NCBI GenBank assembly: GCA_008711295.1
Contig: VUYV01000003.1
Location: forward strand, 11,103,578 to 11,167,577
DNA: 64,000 nucleotides
From: Anarhynchus alexandrinus
Taxonomy: Eukaryota; Chordata; Aves; Charadriiformes; Charadriidae
Direction of reading: 5' to 3'
Under the pieces are notes generated by a model. It was given only the letters and a program-made list of their open reading frames with translations. It was not told the DNA's origin and ran no database searches. Positions within the stretch are counted from its first letter, which is position 1. Every line of letters starts with the position of its first letter. The position numbers were made by a program, and so were the translations under genes. Below are positions 40,101 to 50,460 of the stretch, piece after piece.

Positions 40101-40801
40101 CCAAGGGATGCAGATTAGGCTGGTGGCATCCTTCAGGTACTCCCCAGAGGAAAGGCCTCAGAAAGAGGTTTTCAAATGTTTTGCCTACGAGTTTACCAGT
40201 CACCCCAGATATGAGCATGTAGACATTTCTGCTTTACCCTAAGTTTCTTTTAGTTGGTTTTTTAACCCCACAAAACAGACAAAAATAACAAAACCCAAAC
40301 AAGTTATTGATAAAAAGACTTCAGGCTCGTCTTCTCACATGTTTTCACTGTACTTTACAATCCTGATAAAGGGACACAGGATCTCTTGTTGCAAATAACA
40401 GAGGAATTTCTGAAAAAGTGCCGGAGTACATACCCCTAGAGACAGCAAAAGTGGGGAGTGTCCTACTGAGCTCAATACTGCCAGGTGAAATCCACTCCCG
40501 TTACACATTATGACCACAACACAGATGCCTTCTAGGTTTAAATAACAATAAGCAAACCCAAAACACTTTACAACTCTTAAAAAAAAAAAAAAAAGAACTC
40601 TCAAACAGCTTCACAGACTGCTCTGTAGCAACCTAAAGAGACAGCTGCAAAATCCCTACCTCCTTACCAAAACCCAGGCTAAAGCTTTTTCAGTCTGCAC
40701 GGTTCTGGTTTGATCTGTTTGGATTTAAGTGGGAAGCCAGAGAACAGGAAACCACGTACTCAATAGAGACACATTTGGATGGGTGATGAAGGCATACTCA
40801 C
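37181..40801 (-). other. Putative SLC22A23 intron 3, proximal part: no further exon seen
   Basis: This is the start of intron 3 in the direction of transcription, following the donor at 40801. Exon 4 of the family encodes a strongly conserved block after TM4, and I found nothing like it here. The stretch holds A/C-rich simple sequence, with AAC and AAAC units near 38860-38900 and 39445-39520. Open frames at 37230-37660 and 38402-38773 have no recognisable product. Confidence 0.6.
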
Positions 40802-40956
40802 GCAGTGCGTACAGGGAGAGGACTATTCCAGCCAGGCAAAACCCCTCAAAAAACCTGAGTGTGCTGAACATGGTCACGTTCACTGAGAGTGCCACAGTCA
40901 GTCCAAATACCAAAATGAATATGACGGAGAAGAGCAGTACAGGTCGTCGACCAACC
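40802..40956 (-). CDS. SLC22A23: SLC22A23 exon 3 (TM3 to TM4)
   Basis: This internal exon encodes part of a major facilitator transporter of the plasma membrane. On the minus strand a pyrimidine-rich tract ending TTATTTTTAG precedes base 40956, and the donor GTGAGT follows base 40802. The first G completes a Trp codon begun by exon 2. Then come 51 codons, starting VGRRPVLLFS and ending with SLYAL, and a single C that opens the next codon. The peptide carries the GRRP half of the MFS loop 2-3 signature, TM3 (about residues 6-25) and TM4 (about 30-51) with the family block TMFSTLRFFEGFCLAG. The 155-bp length equals the standard SLC22 exon 3. Similarity to SLC22A23 is near-identity; SLC22A17 and the OCT/OAT members differ clearly. 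An ATG reading upstream of the splice site is intronic and is not a start. Confidence 0.93.
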
Positions 40957-41342
40957 CTAAAAATAAGGAAGTAGGGAGAGACAGTGTTAAAAGCCAGGAC
41001 GGACATACTGCTAGATGGACGTAACAACTAACAAAGAAGGGAACAAGCCATGCAATCCGTTCCAAATATTACCATCCATTTTTAATGCTTGTTTCATTCG
41101 TCTCATTTTTTTCTGCTTACTAAAACCCAGATTCCTCCATCAGCTTTGCATCAACAAGTGCATTTCTGATGGGATTAAGTGAGGACAGCTCATGATGTAT
41201 TACCATGATTTAAACATCATTTTCAAAACACCAAAAGTGAACAAGGAAACATCTAGGAACTACAGTAAGGCCATAAACAAATACCTTGTAGGTTAAAAAC
41301 AATTTCTCAGAATTTTCTGTAGTAGCACAGTAGAGTACATGG

Positions 41343-41385
41343 TATTATATGTTATATATAGCATATATTATATATATTATTATTT
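41343..41385. repeat. AT-rich low-complexity tract
   Basis: Alternating TA and TTA units run almost uninterrupted over about 43 bases. This is simple sequence and likely to be polymorphic. Confidence 0.85.
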
Positions 41386-43902
41386 CTCCATAGTATACAG
41401 CCACAGAGCTTACTGCAGAGCTCTCCTCTTCCCAACAGACATGTACTTCTCAGCCTCATCTGCAAGAGCAGCATGCTCAAAAAACTACTTTCCTTGGCGT
41501 TGCTGTTGAGGGCAATCCTAACAGACACAGTCCAAGCCTTAAACGGGGCTTGTTTCACCTCCCTGAGCCTTAGAGAGCAGATAGCAACGCTCGCAGGAAA
41601 ACAGTGAACTTCCACGTCCCTCCACCTCGCATCCCCACAGCGGCTGCCAAGATCCGCAAAACCAGCCCGACTGGAGGACTAGGAAGAAATTGCTCCAAAA
41701 AATGACTGCTGGCGTGAGGACTTGCAGCCCTCCTTTGCAGGCAGCTTTGCAGCTGCAACCTGCGGTTGCATGTGTTGGTACAGCGCCGACCAGGAGGAAG
41801 AGCTACACTGCCGCGGAATGTGGGGGCACCTGCTGCACGGTTTGGCTCTTTTATGTCAAAGGAATAGGAGATTTTTTTTACATCTCTTACTCATATGCTT
41901 AGTGTTTATAATTCCCCTTTCCCCCCCTTCTTCCTGTGCAAGGAGAGTGATACGAAGCACCAGAGCACACCGCTATTTTTAAGCAATAATTGGATCATTA
42001 TGTGGAGATTTCCAAAATTTTCAACTTGTCAACTCCCACAAGTTTTCCACTGGAACTGAGGATCCCTTTTAGTCAGCTCCATATGCCATTTCCACAAAGA
42101 ATATATGAACTTGCTTTTCGTAGGCAGCTTTCACAGACCCAAAGCAGTCTGTCAGCTGCAAGCCAGCCATCAGGTTGAATGTCAGCACAATAAAGAGCAT
42201 TTAAATCTCACAACTTAGTCCAGTTCCACATACTGAAGCATTTCTGTTCAATTATTTCAGCTGACTGTTACCAGCAGCTATGAAGTATATTGTATATATG
42301 CATTCACAATTAAAACTTTGGATTTTGCTTTACTTAAAATGGAACAAGATCAATAAAATACGTGGTGAAGGGCTGAAAGGGAGACACGGTTATAATTTTT
42401 TATGTTTTTGGGAACTAGAAGAGTGCACCAGTACGTGTGTCACTACCCACGCTTTTTCAAAGTCACACCTAAGAAGGCGATGTCACGGCTCCTTGCATGA
42501 GGACAAGTTTACTGGTTTTTTTTCAGCTGTTGCATCACCTGTGGGGCACCTCAAAGATTTAACTTGTTGGCATTAACCATTCAGCATTTTTAAAACAGAA
42601 AGTACCAACGTGGGAACTGAAGACACCAAGGTCAAAGCAGACTGCTCTTAAGTCAAGGTACACATGCGGCCCAGCAGAAGATGAGCCGCTGTTGAGCTCA
42701 GGGTGGGAACACAACATCACTGCCTCGGTGATACGCAATGCACTGGGAACACGCTGGACATGGGGGCAGTTACCGCTCTGTGTACACTTCAGATTTTATA
42801 TTTATGGAACACAAAGCACTTGGGCAGGGAGGGGACGTACCTCACATGAAACCTTGAATACAAAGTTCATAGGGTTTTTTTCCCCCGTATTATCAACGAT
42901 CCACGCAGATTTTCACAGCCCTATTTTCATAATCGCCAAGCTGTAATTCATACTAATTAGTGTTTGTGGAAGTGTTTTGTAGATGAAAGGCATTATGCAA
43001 ACACTCAGAATTAGGAACTTAATTCTCATCACAAGCCTGACCTGCTATTCCCTGATGTTGATTAAGAAAGACCTCATGCTTAGCATACATCAGTTCCCTT
43101 CTTCCCCTCCTCCCACTCTCTTTACTCGAGGTTATCCATCATTAGGACATAGAATTTCATCTAACATTATACAAGTTATGCAAATGAATGGTTGCTGCTA
43201 ATGAAGAATCGGGAAATCCAAGACCCTCCTGGGCCTGTGAAAGCCAGCTGAAGCCAGATAAACCCACTGGTAAGAGGCATCATCAGCACCTCCTCCCGGA
43301 CACAAAACTAGTCGCCTACTTCCTCACCAAGCCATGCAGCACATTCCTCAAAAATCAAAACCCCAGGGCAGCTATCAGCCATATATTTGGTGATCCAGCA
43401 GTGTTTTGACAGGATCGTGTCTCAGAGCATAAAAAAAAAAAAAAAGCCTTTTATACGTAGACAGAGTTATCTGACTAACAGTACATGGAAATGCTTGTGA
43501 GAAATTAAACCATACACAATCTCCGTGGTAAAACAGCCCCGGGATGCTATCTGCTGTCATCCAAAGTATTCCAGAGAGAGATTTCTGTGCCACAAAAGTC
43601 TCAGCCTACACTGCATACTATTATCTAGATCAAATGCTAAATGCTGCCTGCACAGGTAAATAACTAGGGATACAAGCAACCCCAGGCTTTTGAAGAATCT
43701 GCAATCCACACAGTGTGATATGCAGATGCATCAAAAAGATACTCCTAACGTCGTCAGAGTTGCACCACAGGGGAGAAGAGAACGGGTTTGAGCACAAGAC
43801 CTGTTCTTCCCACGCTCCTACGCATGTACCTTGCCACCCTGAGAAGACTAAGCTTTGCTCTTACTGCCAATCAAATTGCTCTTCCCATGCCGTTCTTTGC
43901 AG

Positions 43903-44006
43903 GTTTTGGGACTTGAACTCCATAAAGCACCAGAGCAGGTGCAAAGCNAGTTTTGGGACTTGAACTGGCACAAAAGCTCCATAAAGCACCAGAGCAGGTG
44001 CAAAGC
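43903..44006. repeat. Near-duplicate flanks around a single-N gap (assembly join)
   Basis: The left copy (43903-43947) and right copy (about 43949-44006) both run from GTTTTGGGACTTGAACT to CAGGTGCAAAGC. The single N at 43948 separates them. The right copy has an extra 12 bases, GGCACAAAAGCT, after GAACT. A direct duplication whose junction is exactly an N is best explained by overlapping contig ends that were scaffolded without being merged; the 12-bp difference may be a heterozygous indel or a consensus error. Confidence 0.85.
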
Positions 44007-46224
44007 AGGGGCAGTACGGGGCAACGAGAGGCAGAGAACTACTGTCTCGAGGTTACGTGCCCACCAAGCCTGCCTGGTCCAGAAGGAAGCCTTCCACAGA
44101 GACCTCAACAGCCTCTGCCCAGAGCAGGCGAAACCGCCAGCCGCGCTCTGCCTGTTGAACAACTAACTTATTCAGGTGTTGGACACAGTCGGTCTTCACA
44201 CAGCCGAACATGTTTACAGACCTTCTTCCTATAGGTGTTCCACACAAAGCTATCCAAGCATGCACACCTGCTGTATTTTGAACATAGACCACTCAGTTTA
44301 CCTAGCAAATGGCCTTAATACACTCTTAGCCTTTGCCACAGACAGCTTTGAAAGCTTTCTTTCAGAAAGGAAAAGCAAAGCCCGAAACCCCAGTGGTACA
44401 AAGAAACCAAAGCATCTTCTAATTATCTAAACTGGACAGTGGTATACAAGTGAAAAGAAAACAGATTTTTAAATTTTGTAACACTTTTACACATTACTCT
44501 GTTTAATCTTTCCTCTTGCTTGGGACTGACAGCCTTTTTTCTGTTTTTTTTTTTTCTCTTTTTACAGGTACAATCCCCTTTGTATTTGTCTCTCCACGTA
44601 ACCCCCTGCCTTAGTGGAAACTCAAGTTGTGATTAAATAGCTAAGTAAAATCCCGTTTAAGCCTTCTTTTACAAGCCCCAAATGCTACCGCTAAATGACA
44701 AAAAGACTATCCTGCGCAGGATCCCTGCTGGCTCAGTTACAACACATGGCAACGATGGGGACTGAAGAGGACCACAAGGACTGAGTTTGCTGGCAGCAAA
44801 CCTCATCCTTTCTGGTCACCCACGAAAGGGCAAGGGGCTCGCTCATCCCTCCAACCACCAAGTTACCCTTTTTTTCCTTTACACCACAGCTGGAAACCAG
44901 ATTCTCCTTAAGCTCTCTTAAACTCACTAAAAAAAAAAAAACCCCAACAATCTAAACCTACTTTTTAAATCAGGGTAATTTTATGCTACGTTAGCTCAGC
45001 TAAGCAGCTTGCAGTGGGGTCCAACAAGCGCACATGGCAGCACAAAGTACACACTGGGGACAGAAATGGATGGTCCTCCGGGACGTTTCTTCTTTTGGTG
45101 GCAGAGAGTTATTAAATCTCTGCTTACTGCATTCCTCTCTTGAAGCCAGTGCCTTAGGCAACAAGTTGTTCACTTATTTGTGACTTATTTGTCAATTATA
45201 GCAGCATTTCCCTAACTTGGGAATACGTCTCCTTTCTCCACACTGATTCCTTTTTAGGAAAACTGAGCAAGATCCTTCATTCATTTCCCCACTATAGTTT
45301 CTATGTGTTGTTAGAGCCTTGTTTTACTTTGGCATTTTAATCAAATTCAACTGTATTTCATCATGCGTGTTCCCTTCTTCACTGAAAAGTCATGATTCTG
45401 CACTTCCCTAAAAGTTTTAACAACTATTCAAGAATTAAGATGCAATTTTGCTACAAATGCTTGAGTCAAATTACTGCACAGCTGCAGGGGGCCTTTTCTC
45501 TCCCAACTGACTGGCAAGTTGCTGAGGCTTTGTAAGATTTCCCTAATAGGCAACTCTTCTTCTTCCTTTCCTGTTTTAATGAATGGCAAGAGAGTTAACT
45601 TGGGGCCATTTAAAGCACCAACATTGGCGACTGTGCTGGAAGCCACTGAAATGACTGGGACAGCGTTGCAGAGCTATTGTTTCAGATGCTGCAAGTTTCC
45701 TTTGAAATCACTTGAGTCATGCCTTTAATTTCACCACCCCCACCCCCCCCTTTGCACTACAAGACCCTTTCTGAACTCTCAGAATAACCAGAGTATCCAA
45801 TAATGTTTTCACTACTGCAATTTAAGGAATTGCACTCTATGCTTTTAAATTTAATACCCCAATATTAACAGCACATAAGTCAGCGATTCTTTAACACTAC
45901 ATCAAAATGTTTGCTTAACAAGAACTTTAAAAATAGAACAAGGGAAAGGTTTGCAAAAACCAGCCTTCTGCCCCCCGAAATATACTGTGTAAGCAAGTAC
46001 AAGGTTGACATTACACTAGTCTTGTATTCAGTCAAATCAATGCGGCTTCCAATTTCTTTTGGCCGTATCTCTTGGTTAAAAACAAAAAAAAAAAAAGAAA
46101 ACCTTAAACCAAAGGCTTCGCTTGCATAATTAGAAAATACTTAATTCTGTACTAGCATTACAGCTGTAATAAATTGTGTCATCAGGAAATAACTAAGTCA
46201 ACTATCAAATAGCTTATTTTCATA

Positions 46225-46254
46225 TTGATATAAATTACTTTGATATAAATTACT
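46225..46254. repeat. 15-bp perfect tandem duplication
   Basis: TTGATATAAATTACT occurs twice without a spacer, at 46225-46239 and 46240-46254, about 176 bp into intron 2 from exon 2. It is a short recent duplication. Confidence 0.92.
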
Positions 46255-46430
46255 CAGTCCAAGCAATTAACACACAGTTTAACTTTTTATTCATCATACT
46301 TCTTTCAGAACCTGAAAAATCATTATGCAAAGTTTTTCATGAATATGAAGTAGAAGACAATCCAAACAATATTTAATATTTTATTGTTATTTATTTATAG
46401 TTACATTGCATTAAAAGGTTTTTCACTTAC

Positions 46431-46534
46431 CAGTCAGCTATACATCCTGTTATTAAGTGGCCGAAGATTAATCCTACCAGTAGGGAGAATTTAGCAATGT
46501 GGACTTTCCAGGCAGAATCACAAACAAGATCCCA
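46431..46534 (-). CDS. SLC22A23: SLC22A23 exon 2 (TM2 and start of loop 2-3)
   Basis: This exon encodes the end of the large extracellular loop, TM2 and the start of the cytoplasmic loop 2-3. On the minus strand a long T tract ending TTCCAG precedes base 46534, and a strong donor GTAAGTG follows base 46431. It reads 34 whole codons from WDLVCDSAWK to GCIAD and then TG, completed to Trp by exon 3. WDLVC is a family-wide SLC22 motif. TM2 spans about residues 15-33. The joined loop reads GCIADWVGRRP, so the MFS motif keeps Asp but has Trp where most SLC22 transporters have Arg (DRFGR); to my knowledge this is characteristic of SLC22A23. The 104-bp length equals the standard SLC22 exon 2. Intron 1 is phase 0. 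Confidence 0.94.
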
Positions 46535-49524
46535 CTGGAAAAAAAAAAAAAAAAAGACAAATTGAAATAAATCAGTTATTCTCAGATGAGTTTAAACATA
46601 CTATTCTTGGTGTAGAGCTTCTTCCAAATTTCAGTCCTAGTGTGAGCGCATGGAAATGGCAGAAATGGCTTTCCCCCTCAAGTCAAAACCCAGATCCCAA
46701 GAAGCAAATGAAAGACTTGTTTACTTCAGTGAGTTTTATCAGGTCCTTAATTATAAAATGACAGTATCCAACACTTAAGCCTCCCCCTCTCCAGGCCACA
46801 TGAGTATAGACATTGGCATTACGGATGTGGCAGAGCATCTCATTGTAGCAGCCAGACATCTACTACCAGAGCCCCACGAAGCCCACGGGCAGCCATCCCG
46901 ACAACTTAAGAGCAAGTTCTCTTATTGACCTCCTTGGGGCCACTCAGAAACACAGGGAAAGCAGCTGCTTTGCCACAGACCCCTGATAGCCATTAGCTCT
47001 GGGCTCCCACAGACAAAGCATCAAGATGCTTTTGCCTTCAGAAAAGCATCCCAGTTCCCCAGGTGGTGGAAGGGGATGAAGAATAACTAATAGCGTGACT
47101 TATCAAGACAAGTCCTGGCATGGAGCTGGACAGAGCAGCTGGAGATCCTGGCATACCCATGCGACTCCTTGGGACAGCAGCCCCCACAGCGACATTTCAG
47201 ACAGGGGCTGAACCTCCACACTAAAGCTATCCCTGATACAGAAATGACCCTTTCTGTCCAAAGGAATAGAAAATCGACCATTTCAGGCACCCTGTCATTA
47301 GGGCACCACCTTACTCCCATGAGAAAGTTGTGAACAGCGAGGTTTCTAGTGAGGCTTCCCTAAACTCCAAGACATTTTCCTCTGGGGCATTAAGACTGAG
47401 CCCCAGGAGAGGCAGGCTGCATGCCTGGCTTTGGCCCAACATCCTCATTGCCCTCAGACATGTAACTTAATCCCTCTTATGTGTAAAGTGTGGATAGTAC
47501 TATTATACCCTTGAATAAATGTAGGAAGATATGTTTGTTCCTGGTTTGTGAAGTGGTCAACTACTGACGGTAATGGGAGCCATGCACATTTCGTGAAAAG
47601 TAAGCACAGCGAACTTTGGAGAGTCAGAACTGAAACTCTGCAGAATAAATGGCTGTTCGTGTGTAATGCAATAGTAGCAGCCATCCTGACACCAGTAACT
47701 GAAGTTTCATGGCCAAAAATGCGGAGTACAAGTATGCAATTTGTTTTTAAAAGTCAGAAGCAACTTCAAAAGAAAGCTTCCCTCAAAAGACTTCAATTAG
47801 GTGCGCTGCACTTTGAAGCATTTCCATGACATACAGCCCTTCCACAACTAAGGCGAGCTCTGACTCAGCCCTCTGCTTCAGCATCACAGGAGACGTCCTC
47901 CCTACAATACACCATCTCACCAAGAATCGCAGCACTTTTGTGGCCACAAGAAACATGCCAGCTTTCAGGCTCAGGCTTTTTGTTTTAGTTAAGTGTATTT
48001 TTGAGTTCCTCACTGCACTGACTTGTAGGAGTTGGGACATATATGTCTGATCCTCCGACCTACAGACTGAAGACACTAAGGAACCAAAAGCAAGTAGTAT
48101 CAGCAAGTATGTTTTCCACCAAACAGCTATGCATTATTTGCAGCAAACAGCTCAGCAACGCAGTGAGAATTGCTCTCCAAAGATGTCGACTTTTTAAAAG
48201 TATTTAGCAAGCGGGAGAAATGCAATTCCTAATATTTGCAATAATAGAACCACTCTCCAGTTAGCAAAGAAAAATATCTGCCCAGAGAAGCCACGAACAA
48301 AACAAAATTCAGGAGATAGATCTGAGCTCCAGGCAGGCTTTCAAATGCTCTGGGTTTATTTTCACAATCCAGAAGGTGTATATGCTGCTTAAAAGTGGGA
48401 AATCGTTTTTCTTTGTAGAGAACAAATTAAGTTTATTAAAAATAGTCATATGTATACAAGAAAACTTTTTTAAAGACAATCTCCAGAAGTAGTTAATTTT
48501 TAACTTTATTGCTGTCAGAGGAACGGTAATGTCATCCAAGTGCAAAAAGAAAAAGCAGATATCCTGGTGCTTTTTCATTTTCACAGCTTACTATTGCCAG
48601 TCAAAGACAGCCGTCCCTTGCATGAGCCCCAGGCAGAGAATGTGCAGTACCAGATTGCCCGTAGGTAAAGGTTCATGGCTGGAACAGCCAAAATCTCATG
48701 AAGGGGCTGTTGAGAAATCTCAGGGCAGGACAACAGATGTCAAACCACTTTGGCACGTGGGCACACAGAGCAAGGGTTTAAAAGCAGAAGAAAAGTCAAT
48801 CTATCAGCACGTCCTTCGGTGGTGCCTAAAACGCACCCACCCATTTTGATAACTTATCTGCGAGTCATCATTTGTTTGTTTGTTTTTAAGGCTATTGCCC
48901 AACCCCCCAGCTGCTGTGAAAATAAAAACATGTATTTCCTCGCAAACCCTGCATCTGGCCCGTTCCTGCCCCTCAGTTAAGCACTCGCTCTGCAGGCCAG
49001 CGTAAATCAGAGCCGGTCCCCCAAGCCCACAAGGGCAGCCCTTGACCTTCCCCCAATCTCTTGCTCTCCAAAACCCTCAGAATTCATAAATAGGGAAACG
49101 GTGAAATATTTCAACAGTTGCTTCAGCACAAACTGTCAGAGAATCTGCTACAACCCCAAATTACTCGCTCAGAACTTAGAGCTCAAGCGTATCCCGGTTT
49201 CTTCTCCGGCAGCTGTCACAAACCAGAGAGGGGTCACCGGGAAGCATTTATCCAAAATAAATTTGGCAGGACAGCGGTGGGTGTCACCAGGGCATTTGAC
49301 TCGCAGAGAGACAAGAAGAATAAGGAGCGGATACAAAAGAAAAATGGATGCTGCAGTCAAAAGCAGGCTCAGGTAAAGATGACATTAATAGGACAACATA
49401 CATTTTTAATAGCTTAGCGTATCATCCCCACCCATCTCAACACAGCAGCAGAGCAAACCAGCGAGGCTTCGTCATGCTGAAAGTGCAGGAATTTCGCCAG
49501 AGACCCGCGCTCCCCTTTCCCTTC
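46535..49524 (-). other. SLC22A23 intron 1, exon-proximal part: no gene seen
   Basis: The first bases upstream of exon 2 are the polypyrimidine tract (a run of about 18 T on the minus strand). Beyond it I see no exon. A possible ancient MIR/L2 relic at about 47455-47520 is listed separately. Open frames up to 107 codons have no recognisable product. Confidence 0.6.
47455..47520 (+). mobile_element. Possible ancient MIR/L2 relic, plus orientation
   Basis: The sequence follows the order of the MIR/L2 3' segment: an ACTTAA-C-CTCT block, then TGTAAAGTGTGGATAGTA (compare the family's TGTAAAATGGGGATAATA), and then an AATAAATGTA-type end. Identity is low and there are gaps, as expected for an element of this age. 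The similarity is judged from memory of the consensus. Confidence 0.35.
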
Positions 49525-49529
49525 CCCAT
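49525..49529. repeat. Target-site duplication, left copy (CCCAT)
   Basis: The five bases CCCAT directly precede the LTR and are repeated directly after it at 50263-50267. A 5-bp duplication is created by the integrases of some retrovirus classes. Confidence 0.9.
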
Positions 49530-49727
49530 TGTCCTGGTTTGAGGTAAAACAGGACGAATTTTGTTCAGTAACTTTGCTTCTTAGTAGGCCCCTTCTAACT
49601 ACTGAAATTAACACCATATTGTGCAGACACTGTTCACTCTCAGAGTGATAAGACCTATGTTTATAGCTGATGCCAAGGAATGGTGTGCAGAGAGGCTCCA
49701 GCTTATACTTATTGCTATTACACCCAG

Positions 49728-49752
49728 GGGCAGATAACTTTGTTATCTGCCC
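49728..49752. promoter_or_regulatory. Inverted repeat with paired GATA motifs in the LTR U3 part
   Basis: GGGCAGATAAC and GTTATCTGCCC are perfect 11-base arms around a TTT loop. Each arm contains AGATAA on one strand, making two GATA-factor motifs in opposite orientation about 120 bp upstream of the TATA box. It may be an enhancer of the former provirus or merely a hairpin. Confidence 0.5.
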
Positions 49753-49870
49753 TTTTGGAGGGTCAGAAGCAGAAAAGCGCAGGGGGGTCCCACCTGCGGG
49801 GAAGAGCAGACAGGACAGGTGACCGAAATCTGACCAACAGGGTATTCCATCCCATCTGCCTCATGCTCAG

Positions 49871-49878
49871 TATAAAAG
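49871..49878 (+). promoter_or_regulatory. LTR TATA box
   Basis: TATAAAAG stands in the middle of the LTR, where the retroviral promoter should be. Initiation would be expected about 25-30 bases downstream, marking the U3/R boundary. Transcription would run opposite to SLC22A23. Present activity is unknown. Confidence 0.7.
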
Positions 49879-50115
49879 CTGAGGGATCAAAGGGTCAGCC
49901 CTCTTTCTTCAATGGCCAACGTCTGAGAGGACTCTGTCTGTTCATCTGCCTTTGATCCTGATCCTGAATCAGATCTGGAATCCAGTTCCCATCCGTCACA
50001 GAGTCCAGCCTGGGACTGCCCCAGTGCCAGCCGGTGTCATGATTGTCATCTTGGGAGCTTGATACGGTTTTGTATATATTTCATTATTTTCTTTTTATTT
50101 TATTATTAATATTTC

Positions 50116-50121
50116 ATTAAA
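50116..50121 (+). terminator. LTR polyadenylation signal ATTAAA
   Basis: ATTAAA lies 245 bp after the TATA box in a T-rich context (50075-50140). It fits the R-region polyadenylation signal of the LTR and would place cleavage near 50135-50145. Confidence 0.65.
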
Positions 50122-50262
50122 GTAGTTTAGTTCCTTCTAAACTCACAAGTCTCTCTTTCCCTCCTCTGCCTCTCTCTTTGAAGAGGGGTAGAGGGGAGCA
50201 TCTGTTGGTCCCATCTGGGGTGCCCCACATCTCTAGTAACCGATTCAGCCTAAACCACGACA

Positions 50263-50267
50263 CCCAT
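50263..50267. repeat. Target-site duplication, right copy (CCCAT)
   Basis: This is the second copy of CCCAT, directly after the terminal CA of the LTR. Removing the LTR and one copy restores a continuous CTTCCCCATGGAAAAG context. Confidence 0.9.
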
Positions 50268-50385
50268 GGAAAAGCCAAAGGCAGAGGACCACAGCCTCAG
50301 CTTTGAAGAGCTAGAAATAAAGCAGGAACCATCACACAGCACCATCCCCGCCTCTCTCCTTACATACACCTGGGCTGGGCAGAGC

Positions 50386-50460
50386 CACGCGCGTTCGACA
50401 CGCGCCCGCACGGCAGCGCCGGGAACCGCGGCAGGCCCTGCTGTACGCGCTGGCAGTTCC
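50386..50460. other. Short dense CpG cluster beside the solo LTR
   Basis: About 14 CpG dinucleotides fall within some 66 bases starting 120 bp after the LTR, in an otherwise CpG-poor region. It is too short for a CpG island by the usual 200-bp criterion. Confidence 0.6.

Larger units (their letters stand above)
40957..46430 (-). other. SLC22A23: SLC22A23 intron 2 (5474 bp, phase 2)
   Basis: Its boundaries are the GTAAGT donor after exon 2 and the TTTTTAG acceptor before exon 3. It contains an AT-rich tract (41343-41385), a one-N assembly join with duplicated flanks (43903-44006), a T-rich tract near 44543-44572 and a 15-bp tandem duplication (46225-46254). No other exon or RNA gene is recognised. 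Confidence 0.88.
49530..50262 (+). mobile_element. Solo LTR of an avian endogenous retrovirus (733 bp)
   Basis: The element starts TGTCCTGGTTT and ends AAACCACGACA, an imperfect inverted repeat (10 of 11) with the TG...CA ends of retroviral LTRs. CCCAT target duplications flank it exactly. Inside, in order, are an upstream (U3) part with a GATA-containing hairpin (49728-49752), a TATA box (49871-49878), a polyadenylation signal ATTAAA (50116-50121) and a T-rich stretch before the 3' end. There is no gag, pol or env sequence, primer-binding site or second LTR nearby, so the internal region was lost by LTR-LTR recombination. The 5-bp duplication and the ends resemble ERVL-like avian LTRs; the class is inferred. 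It lies antisense to SLC22A23 in intron 1. Confidence 0.92.

Noticed and set aside
44540..44576. Long pyrimidine tract followed by TTTTTACAGGTAC, looking like a plus-strand splice acceptor
   Set aside because: It is on the strand opposite to SLC22A23 and no coding sequence or donor follows.
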